5,167 bases of DNA, from NCBI GenBank assembly GCA_028275195.1, contig JAPWVC010000092.1, positions 1 to 5,167 of the forward strand, read 5' to 3'. Shown piece after piece: positions 1 to 5,167 of the stretch. Position 1 is the stretch's first letter. Each line of letters starts with the position of its first letter. Under the pieces are notes generated by a model. That model did not search any database. It was given only the letters and a program-made list of their open reading frames with translations, and had not been told where the DNA came from. A program made the position numbers and the translations under genes. This DNA is from Candidatus Acetothermia bacterium. GTDB taxonomy: Bacteria; Bipolaricaulota; Bipolaricaulia; RBG-16-55-9; JANLFV01.

Positions 1-1
1 T

Positions 2-1591
2 TGGCGGGGGACCGTCGAGGAAAAGATGGTCCTCCCCTTCGCCCTCCCAGGGAAGGGGAAGAAGCGGTTCGAGCTTCACTACCTCGTTCGAGGCTACATC
101 TATCCCCTCCAGGTCGCGGTCTTGGCCGACCCTGGGGGAGAGACCCTCTTCTCCCGGGAGATTGCCTTGAAGGAGCGGGCCGCGGAGGAGCCCCTCACAC
201 TGGCCCTGGTCGGGAAGGGCGAGCCCTTCCCTCTGGTGCTCCCGACGGGAGAGAGGCCCCTCCCGCTCGAGCCGGAGGGTCTCCCTTCCTCCTGGGCCGG
301 GCTCCTCGGGGCGGGGAGGCTCTACCTCGGGCGGCTCGACCCGGAGGAGATCGCGCCTGCCCAGTGGGAGGCCCTCATCCGCTGGGTCGATCGGGGCGGC
401 GAGCTGGTCGTCCTCGGGGGGGATAACTGGTATCTCCAGGACTCGCCCCGCCTGAGGGAGCTCATCCCATTTAACCCTACAGGGTTCGGCGAGGCCGCGG
501 GAAGGCCGGTTGTCCTCGGCGAGCCCAAGCCCCAGGGAGAGGTCCTCTACCGCGATTCGCAGGGGACAGCCTTGCTGATCGCCGGGCCACGGGGGCGAGG
601 CCGGGTCCTCTTCGTGGCGGTCAATCCCCTAGCTGGCCTAGGCCCGGGGCTGGAGGAGACCGGGCTCTGGGAGGCCCTGAGGAAGGAGCGGCAGCAGGGA
701 AGGGGGCAGGGCGGAGATGATGAAGAAGCAGCTAGGCGGCTCGGCCTCGGCGCGGAGATGCTCGGGCAGATGCCGCTCCCATTCCCTTCGAAGCTGGCCC
801 TCATCGGGCTCTACTCCCTCTTTGTGGTGGGATTAGCCCTCTCAAGCTGGCTGGCCGCGCGACGGCCGTGGGCCCGCCCGCTCCCTCTCCTCTGGGTGGC
901 TGGGGTAGCGGCCCTCACCTTCGGGTATCTGGACCGGCCGGAGTTCGTCCGGCCAGTCCTCGAGCTGGAGCTAGGCCTGAGCCACGACCTTGGGGAGGTG
1001 ACCCTCCACTCCTCCTGGCTTGCCCTCGTAGAGCGCACCTTCGCCAAGGCCGGGAGGGCAATGGCGCTCCAGGTCGAGGGCGACGGCTTTCTCCGTCAGG
1101 TGCTCCCCGATGAGCGCGGTGAGCACCTCTACGATGTCACCTATCATCTCCAGGGCCGCGGGGGGATAACCACCTCCTTCCGGCTCGCGAACTGGCAGGC
1201 CCGTTCGTTCTTCCTCGAGCGATTCTCCGGAGACCTTGCCCGGCTCAGCGTCGGGGAGGGGCGGGCTCGGGCCGAGAACAAGAGCCCTTATCCCCTCCAG
1301 GACTGCCGCTTGCTCTCCGCCGCGGGAAGATCCTTCAGCTTTAGCGCCGGACCGGGGAATCTCAATCCGGGCGAGGCCAGGGAATGGGAGCTCGGGCCGG
1401 AGCTCACTCTACCGGCAATGAAGGGGGGGCCGGCCGCCTCGGCCCTCGGACCGCTCACCGAGCTTGCCCGAGGAGAGCTCCGCGGCGAGTGGGGGCTTCT
1501 CTGCAACTGGGCGGCCCCGCCGGAGTTCTCCCAAACCGGGCTGGAGGAGCGGAGCATCCTCCGGCTAGCCCTGATCGAGGAGGACCACTGA
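2..1591 (+). CDS. Membrane-anchored protein with glutamine amidotransferase-like domain, 5'-truncated by the window edge
   Basis: The frame is open to the left edge, so the true start lies upstream; 529 codons plus stop are visible. An ATG at 26 has a weak GAGG nearby, but it falls inside what looks like an ongoing beta-rich domain with no signal peptide, so I do not use it. Numbering from that ATG: residues 1-50 are the end of the beta-rich domain; about 58-205 resemble a class I glutamine amidotransferase-like fold (aliphatic strand plus GG at 126-132, a GRGRVLFVAVNP strand at 190-201). A charged, Gly/Gln-rich stretch (218-235) follows, then membrane segments at about 256-277 and 284-301 with an Arg-rich loop between them, and a beta-rich tail of about 220 residues. 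Positive-inside logic puts both large parts outside the membrane. There is no Cys before residue 427, so the amidotransferase-like domain cannot use the usual Cys nucleophile and is probably a binding or structural module. Proteins of this layout are known beside MoxR/DUF58 genes. The exact function is unknown. Confidence 0.7.
   Translation, partial: WRGTVEEKMVLPFALPGKGKKRFELHYLVRGYIYPLQVAVLADPGGETLFSREIALKERAAEEPLTLALVGKGEPFPLVLPTGERPLPLEPEGLPSSWAGLLGAGRLYLGRLDPEEIAPAQWEALIRWVDRGGELVVLGGDNWYLQDSPRLRELIPFNPTGFGEAAGRPVVLGEPKPQGEVLYRDSQGTALLIAGPRGRGRVLFVAVNPLAGLGPGLEETGLWEALRKERQQGRGQGGDDEEAARRLGLGAEMLGQMPLPFPSKLALIGLYSLFVVGLALSSWLAARRPWARPLPLLWVAGVAALTFGYLDRPEFVRPVLELELGLSHDLGEVTLHSSWLALVERTFAKAGRAMALQVEGDGFLRQVLPDERGEHLYDVTYHLQGRGGITTSFRLANWQARSFFLERFSGDLARLSVGEGRARAENKSPYPLQDCRLLSAAGRSFSFSAGPGNLNPGEAREWELGPELTLPAMKGGPAASALGPLTELARGELRGEWGLLCNWAAPPEFSQTGLEERSILRLALIEEDH
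931..959 (+). repeat. Inverted repeat inside the amidotransferase-like gene
   Basis: The arms at 931-942 and 948-959 are 12 bases each with one mismatch (C935 against A955) around a GTTCG loop, so the mRNA could form a very stable hairpin. It lies in coding sequence just after the second membrane segment, at the codons for DRPEFVRPV. No T-run follows, so it is not a standard intrinsic terminator. In a genome this GC-rich it may be chance. Confidence 0.4.
1577..1584 (+). promoter_or_regulatory. Shine-Dalgarno for the six-helix membrane protein
   Basis: GAGGAGGA lies inside the last codons of the upstream gene; its AGGAGG core (1578-1583) ends 12 bases before the ATG at 1596. That spacing is slightly long. 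A CTG directly before the ATG (1593-1595) is in frame and would sit 9 bases from the core, so a start one codon earlier cannot be excluded. An in-frame TGA at 1572-1574 rules out any longer version. Confidence 0.65.
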
Positions 1592-1595
1592 ACTG

Positions 1596-2306
1596 ATGGA
1601 GGCGCGATCTCCGAGGCCGAAGCCGAGGCTCGAACGGTTGCGGCTCGCCCCGCGCCCTCAGGCCGGGGGCCCGGAGCCGATCTTGTTCAACCGGTCCGAT
1701 TGGGCCCTCTACCCTAGCCTAGCGGCCTTCGTCGGGGCGATCACGGTCCTGGTCCTCCCCCAGCCGCGCCGGATCGGCGAGCTCCTCGGCTCGAGCTGGG
1801 CCCCCGCGCCCTTCTTCGCCGGGGCCCTGGTGGCCGCCTTCGGGGTCTTCGCCTTGACGATCGGCCAGAGGAGCGAGCGCTGGCGGAGCCAGCTCCGCGC
1901 CGATCTTCGGGGGTATCTCGGCCGGCTGGTCCTCCAGCTCGCCTCGGGCCTCTCCGTCCTAGCCCCCTTCTTCCTGATCTTCGAGCTCCTCGTCCATCCC
2001 TCCCCGTTCGCGGCCCTCTCGAGTGGGGCCTACCTCTTCAGTTACGGCCTCGTCCTGGCGGTCGGGGGCCTCCTCCTCGGGACCATCCGTTCCGAATCGC
2101 TCCAATTCCAGCTCAAGTATCTAGGCCTGCTCGCCTACCTCGGCGGGACCATCCTCTGGCCGCCAGTGAGCCCACTCTTCAACCTCTCTCTCCTTTTAGA
2201 GGGCGGGGCCTACCCTGTAGAATCTCTCAGTGGGCCACTGCTGCTCGCGGCCTTGGGCGGGGCTTCGCTCCTTTTGGCCCGAAGGAGGCTCAGATCTTGG
2301 AGTTAG
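1596..2306 (+). CDS. Six-helix integral membrane protein, possibly ABC-2 permease-like
   Basis: A 236-residue protein starting 4 bases after the previous stop. After an Arg/Lys/Pro-rich N-terminus (residues 1-35), six hydrophobic segments can be picked out at about 38-55, 70-90, 108-133, 143-165, 174-198 and 211-228, and the protein ends in an ARRRLR cluster. Charged loops at 91-107 and 165-173 and the basic ends place both termini in the cytoplasm; Arg58-Arg59 in the first outer loop is a mild exception. Length, helix count, a PPVSPLF motif in helix 5 (189-195) and the basic tail after the last helix recall ABC-2 type permeases. No conserved motif proves this, and no ATP-binding cassette gene is visible in the window. 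It could equally be an unrelated six-helix scaffold specific to this operon. Membrane location is safe; function is unknown. It contains no Cys and no Met after the start. Confidence 0.6.
   Translation: MEARSPRPKPRLERLRLAPRPQAGGPEPILFNRSDWALYPSLAAFVGAITVLVLPQPRRIGELLGSSWAPAPFFAGALVAAFGVFALTIGQRSERWRSQLRADLRGYLGRLVLQLASGLSVLAPFFLIFELLVHPSPFAALSSGAYLFSYGLVLAVGGLLLGTIRSESLQFQLKYLGLLAYLGGTILWPPVSPLFNLSLLLEGGAYPVESLSGPLLLAALGGASLLLARRRLRSWS
2282..2288 (+). promoter_or_regulatory. Shine-Dalgarno that fixes a TTG start
   Basis: AAGGAGG ends 8 bases before the TTG at 2297, an ideal spacing, and lies within the final codons of the six-helix membrane protein gene. It is the main evidence for the TTG start, because the downstream protein has no internal Met that could serve as an alternative. 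Confidence 0.8.
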
Positions 2307-3724
2307 AGGGGTTCCAGCGGCTCATCCTGGGGCTGGAGAGGCGGGCCAGACTGGTCCGGGGGCTCGAGCGGGCTCGGCTCCCTCTCAGCTTCGCGTTAGG
2401 GCTCATCCTCGGGTATCAACTCCTGCTCCTGCGGCTCTTCGGGCCGGTCGGCGGGCTCCAGCTCCAAGCTCAGGCCCCTTGGCTCGCCGCCTTTGCCGCG
2501 GCCTGTGGGCTCGGGGGCTTCCTCTACGGCTATTTTGGCCGGCTCGAGCTGGCCGAGCTTCTCTTCCGGGTCGACCGCCGGCTCGGCCTCCACGAGCGGC
2601 TCTCCTCGCTATATGAGCTATATCGTGGCCGCGGGCGGGCCGAATTCATCCCCCTCATTTCCGCCCGGCTCCCCGCTCAGCTCGAGCCGGCACTGGCGAG
2701 GGCCTTCCCTATCAGAAAGAGGGGCTTTCTCCTCCCGGCCGGACTCCTCTTGCTCGTGCTCTTCCTCGGCTGGGCAGGCCGGCCCATTTCCCCGCTCTTC
2801 CCCTTAGCAAGGGAGAAGAGAGCGGAGCTTGAGCCCCAGGGCCGGCTTAAGGCCCTCGAGGAGGAGCTTCGGGCGCTCGAGGCTGAGCTGGAGCTGGGGG
2901 CACCGGCCTCGATTAGGCGGCCGGCCCGGAAGGGCTCTCTCCAGGAGAGGCTGGAGGCCCTCGAGGAGGAGATTTGGGGGCCCGAGGCCGAGCCGGCCCT
3001 CCAGGGCGAGTTAGCGGCCCGATTGGCTCAGGCCCTCTCTGCTCGGGGAGGGGAGGGCCAGCCGGCCCCGACGCCCGAGAGCGAGGCCTCCTGGCATGCC
3101 GCCCTGGAGGAACTGGCCCGGCTCGCGAGCCGGCTCAAGGGAGGGGCCTTGAAGGAGCTCCTCGCCCTCCTCGGCCGGGCCCCTGAGGGGGCAGGGGCGG
3201 GTCGAACCGAGGAAGGCCTGTGGCGCGAGCTCGCCCTGGCGGAGGCCCTCGTCGAGCGGCTGGCGGAGGCCCGGAGGCGCTTGGAAGGGCCGGAGCAGCC
3301 CGGCCTCGCCCAAAGAGCCCCAGGAAGAGAAGGGGAAGGGCAGGGCCCTCCCCAAGAGAGCGGCCTCAGTTCGGGCGCGGGCGAAGGCCCCTCTTCCACC
3401 TCCGCGGAGGGTGCGCCCGGAGGAGAGGAGGCCGGGACCACGCCCGGGGAGTGGCCGACCGGGAGTTCGGCCTCTTCCCCCCTAAGCTGGCCTGCCCCGG
3501 CCCGGGAGTTCTACATCTCCGGGGAGCTGGGCGAGACAGGGGAGATCGAGCGGCTGATCACGCGCGGGACGCCGTTCGAGCCGGGGGGCCTGGAGGAGGG
3601 GGAGCCCCATCTCCGGCTAGACTTCCAGAGGGTCCAGGCCGTCCTCGAAGAGCGGGCGATCCCGCCCGAGGCCCAAGGGGTGGTCCAGCGGTATTTCCTC
3701 ATCATCACGACGGAGGGGAGATGA
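2297..3724 (+). CDS. Three-helix membrane protein with coiled coils, disordered linker and C-terminal module (DUF4175-like layout)
   Basis: A 475-residue protein with a TTG start, overlapping the previous gene by 10 bases. A basic N-terminus (residues 15-27, six Arg) precedes hydrophobic helices at about 28-50 and 60-80; a cytoplasmic segment (81-142) carries VDRRLGLHERLSSLYEL (92-108), resembling a motif of membrane proteins found in MoxR operons; a third helix spans about 143-163 after RKR. This orientation puts the remaining roughly 310 residues outside the cytoplasm. They comprise Glu/Leu/Arg-rich coiled-coil stretches (about 173-200, 214-226, 265-293 and 305-330), in which an ALEEE motif recurs at 186-190 and 221-225, then a Gly/Ser/Pro/Glu-rich linker (about 331-402), then a compact C-terminus (403-475) with the pattern FQRVQ...IPPEAQGVVQRYF. 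That last pattern resembles the end of DUF4175-like proteins, by memory only. The protein has no Asn and only two Asp. Its role is unknown; a membrane scaffold or client of the adjacent MoxR is plausible. Confidence 0.65.
   Translation: MELEGFQRLILGLERRARLVRGLERARLPLSFALGLILGYQLLLLRLFGPVGGLQLQAQAPWLAAFAAACGLGGFLYGYFGRLELAELLFRVDRRLGLHERLSSLYELYRGRGRAEFIPLISARLPAQLEPALARAFPIRKRGFLLPAGLLLLVLFLGWAGRPISPLFPLAREKRAELEPQGRLKALEEELRALEAELELGAPASIRRPARKGSLQERLEALEEEIWGPEAEPALQGELAARLAQALSARGGEGQPAPTPESEASWHAALEELARLASRLKGGALKELLALLGRAPEGAGAGRTEEGLWRELALAEALVERLAEARRRLEGPEQPGLAQRAPGREGEGQGPPQESGLSSGAGEGPSSTSAEGAPGGEEAGTTPGEWPTGSSASSPLSWPAPAREFYISGELGETGEIERLITRGTPFEPGGLEEGEPHLRLDFQRVQAVLEERAIPPEAQGVVQRYFLIITTEGR
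3712..3720 (+). promoter_or_regulatory. Shine-Dalgarno for moxR
   Basis: GGAGGGGAG directly precedes the ATG at 3721. The GGAGG core (3712-3716) leaves only 4 bases, which is tight, but the ATG lies in an ATGA overlap with the upstream stop, so coupled re-initiation probably contributes. The same reading frame continues open to the left of this ATG, but there it encodes only Arg/Gly/Pro-rich out-of-frame sequence of the previous gene. Confidence 0.65.
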
Positions 3725-4713
3725 TCACAGAAGAGGCCCTGCAGGAGGCCCAGGAGAAGTTCAAGGCCCTGAGGGGGGAGCTCGGGAAAGTGATCGTGGG
3801 CCACCGCGAGGTGATCGAGCAGGTCCTCATCTGCCTCCTCTGCCAGGGCCATGTCCTCTTAGAAGGGGTCCCCGGGCTGGGGAAGACCCTCCTGGTCCGG
3901 ACCCTTGCCCGGGCTTTGGGGCTCGAGTTCTCGCGGATCCAATTCACCCCGGACCTCATGCCCGCGGACATCACCGGGACGCTCCTGCTGATGGAGGATG
4001 AGGCGGGGAGGCGGCACTTCGAGTTCTCGCCCGGCCCGATCTTCGCCCATCTCGTCCTGGCCGATGAGATCAACCGGGCCACGCCGAAGACCCAGTCCGC
4101 GCTCCTGGAGGCGATGCAGGAGCGGTCCGTCACCGTGGGGAACGAGACCTATCAGTTGGAAGAGCCATTCATCGTCCTGGCGACAGAGAATCCGATCGAG
4201 ATGGAAGGGACCTACCCCCTCCCCGAGGCCCAGGTCGACCGGTTCTTCTTCAAAGTCAAGTTGAGCAATCCCGGGCTCGACGAGCTGGAAGAGATCATCG
4301 TCCGGAACACCGCTCAAGCCCCCTATTCCCCGAGGCAGGTCCTCTCCCGAGAGGAGGTCCTGGCCGCAAGGGAGCTCGTGGCCGCCTTCCCCGTCCCTTC
4401 CCAGCTCTATCGCTATGCCAGCGCCCTCGTCCACGCCACCCATCCCGACTCCGAGCTCGCACCCACGGCAGTCCGGGAGTATGTGGAGTATGGCGCGAGC
4501 CCGCGGGCCGGGCTCAGTCTCATCTCCGGTGCGAAGGCCCATGCCTTCCTCTCCGGAGAGGTGAATGTCCGGCTCGAGGACCTCCAGGCCGTCTTCTACC
4601 CCAGCCTCAACCACCGGATCATCCTCAACTTCAAGGGCGAGGCGGCCGGGATCACCCCGGAGGAGGTCCTCGCGGAGGTCTGGAAGAAGGTCGATATAAA
4701 TGCTCTTAGATGA
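3721..4713 (+). CDS. moxR: MoxR-family AAA+ ATPase
   Basis: A complete 330-residue MoxR ATPase, close to the usual family length of about 310-340. Visible motifs: Walker A GVPGLGKT at 49-56; Walker B LVLADEIN at 111-118; sensor 1 ATENPIE at 154-160, with Asn157; a QVDRF arginine-finger region at 171-175; and sensor 2 in the lid, SPRAGLSL at 260-267, with Arg262. The family-typical FTPDLMPADITG at 75-86 and GPIFAH at 105-110 are intact, so the enzyme should hydrolyse ATP. MoxR proteins are cytoplasmic, ring-forming chaperone-like ATPases that act on VWA-domain partners and help assemble or activate enzyme and membrane complexes. The gene overlaps the upstream gene by ATGA and the downstream DUF58 gene by 14 bases, the classic MoxR-DUF58 pairing. 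Residues 38-41 read CLLC just before the Walker A strand. The family is certain; the client is not known. Which MoxR subfamily it belongs to cannot be settled by eye. Confidence 0.97.
   Translation: MITEEALQEAQEKFKALRGELGKVIVGHREVIEQVLICLLCQGHVLLEGVPGLGKTLLVRTLARALGLEFSRIQFTPDLMPADITGTLLLMEDEAGRRHFEFSPGPIFAHLVLADEINRATPKTQSALLEAMQERSVTVGNETYQLEEPFIVLATENPIEMEGTYPLPEAQVDRFFFKVKLSNPGLDELEEIIVRNTAQAPYSPRQVLSREEVLAARELVAAFPVPSQLYRYASALVHATHPDSELAPTAVREYVEYGASPRAGLSLISGAKAHAFLSGEVNVRLEDLQAVFYPSLNHRIILNFKGEAAGITPEEVLAEVWKKVDINALR
4686..4690 (+). promoter_or_regulatory. Shine-Dalgarno for the DUF58 gene
   Basis: GAAGG (within a longer GGAAGAAGG, 4682-4690) ends 9 bases before the ATG at 4700 and lies inside the 3' end of moxR. 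It is weaker than the other ribosome binding sites in the block, but the spacing is good and the overlap favours coupling. Confidence 0.55.
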
Positions 4714-5167
4714 GTATTTCCTGAGGAGACTGGAGCGGCTCCGCCTGGCCCTGGCGGTGCGGCCCCGGACGCGCGGCCGGCCTGGAGGGATCCACCACTC
4801 CCCCAAGGCGGGGATGAGCCTGGAGTTCGCCGACTACAAGCGCTACACCCCGGGGGACGACTTCCGCTATGTTGACTGGAAGGTCTACGGCCGGCTCGAC
4901 CGCCTCCTGATCAAGGTCTTCACCCGCGAGGAGGACATGCCGATCTACCTCCTTCTGGACAAGAGCGGCTCGATGGGTGTGGGAGGGAAATTCCTCTACA
5001 GCCTGAGGCTGGCCGCCGCGCTCGGCTACATCGGGCTGAAGGAGCTGGACCGAGTCGGGGCTTACCCCTTCTCCGGGGGGATTGAAGGGGGCCTCCCGCC
5101 CCGCTCTGGCCCGCAACAGATCTTCCGCCTCTTCCGCTACCTTGAGGGGCTCCGGCCCGGAGGGCGG
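4700..5167 (+). CDS. DUF58 protein with von Willebrand A-like domain, 3'-truncated by the window edge
   Basis: The frame is open from the ATG at 4700 to the last base, giving 156 codons with no stop; complete DUF58 proteins are usually about 290-430 residues, so roughly half is missing. The DUF58 signature is clear: EFADYKRYTPGDDFRYVDWK at 42-61, followed by a strand with Lys72 and Arg76. A von Willebrand A-like strand, IYLLLD, then leads into DKSGS at 87-91, where Asp87, Ser89 and Ser91 match the metal-ion-dependent adhesion site pattern DxSxS. The protein starts without the N-terminal membrane helices that many long DUF58 proteins have, so it belongs to the short, probably soluble class. 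Such proteins are the usual cytoplasmic partners of MoxR ATPases and are thought to link the ATPase to its target. It overlaps moxR by 14 bases. The family call is firm; the specific target is unknown. Confidence 0.95.
   Translation, partial: MLLDEYFLRRLERLRLALAVRPRTRGRPGGIHHSPKAGMSLEFADYKRYTPGDDFRYVDWKVYGRLDRLLIKVFTREEDMPIYLLLDKSGSMGVGGKFLYSLRLAAALGYIGLKELDRVGAYPFSGGIEGGLPPRSGPQQIFRLFRYLEGLRPGGR

Noticed and set aside
1..426. Open frame from a TTG at the first base
   Set aside because: Its Arg/Gly/Pro-rich translation is typical of a shadow frame; the overlapping frame running to 1591 has coherent domain and membrane features.
474..487. Perfect short inverted repeat AACCCTACAGGGTT
   Set aside because: It lies inside coding sequence, is short, has no T-run or partner site, and is explained by the codons it spans.
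2851..2972. Near-identical words GGCCCTCGAGGAGGAG about 106 bases apart
   Set aside because: They encode the same ALEEE coiled-coil motif in the same frame, so this is protein-level repetition and not a DNA element.
3220..3720. In-frame upstream extension of moxR
   Set aside because: The added residues are Arg/Gly/Pro-rich out-of-frame reading of the preceding gene. MoxR proteins begin close to the ATG at 3721, which has a ribosome binding site and an ATGA overlap.
3859..4806. A 315-codon open frame on the minus strand opposite moxR
   Set aside because: It is a by-product of the codon bias of moxR, whose motifs are intact on the plus strand. It has no recognisable domain and spans the moxR/DUF58 junction.
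4706..5116. Minus-strand open frame opposite the DUF58 gene
   Set aside because: It is a mirror of the well-supported DUF58 frame, with no domain features of its own.

Overview
The window is one dense, plus-strand gene block from a GC-rich genome (roughly two-thirds G+C by eye, strongly G/C-ending codons, Arg encoded by CGG/CGC and also AGG, Ile almost always ATC). The proteins are rich in Leu, Glu, Arg, Gly and Ala and poor in Asn, Cys and Met. Together with good Shine-Dalgarno sequences and a TTG start, this suggests a bacterium, plausibly a thermophile from a poorly sampled lineage. The phylum cannot be fixed from this sequence.

Layout, left to right: (1) the 3' part of a large membrane-anchored protein with a glutamine-amidotransferase-like fold and two membrane segments (2-1591, start outside the window); (2) a six-helix membrane protein that may be related to ABC-2 type permeases (1596-2306); (3) a three-helix membrane protein with coiled coils, a long disordered linker and a short conserved-looking C-terminal module (2297-3724, TTG start); (4) a complete MoxR-family AAA+ ATPase (3721-4713); (5) the 5' part of a DUF58 protein with the start of a von Willebrand A-like fold (4700 to the window end). 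The four junctions are a 4-base gap, a 10-base overlap, a 4-base ATGA overlap and a 14-base overlap. There is therefore no room for internal promoters or terminators, and the block should be one translationally coupled operon. Its promoter and terminator lie outside the window.

How the genes may work together: MoxR ATPases paired with DUF58 and other VWA-type proteins are known as chaperone-like systems that assemble or activate partner complexes. Here the pair is translated together with three membrane proteins, two of which probably expose large extracytoplasmic domains. The inference is a membrane-associated complex whose assembly or activity is driven by MoxR/DUF58 from the cytoplasm. What the complex does is not revealed by the sequence. 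No RNA genes, mobile elements, CRISPR arrays or gene-free stretches over a few bases were seen.
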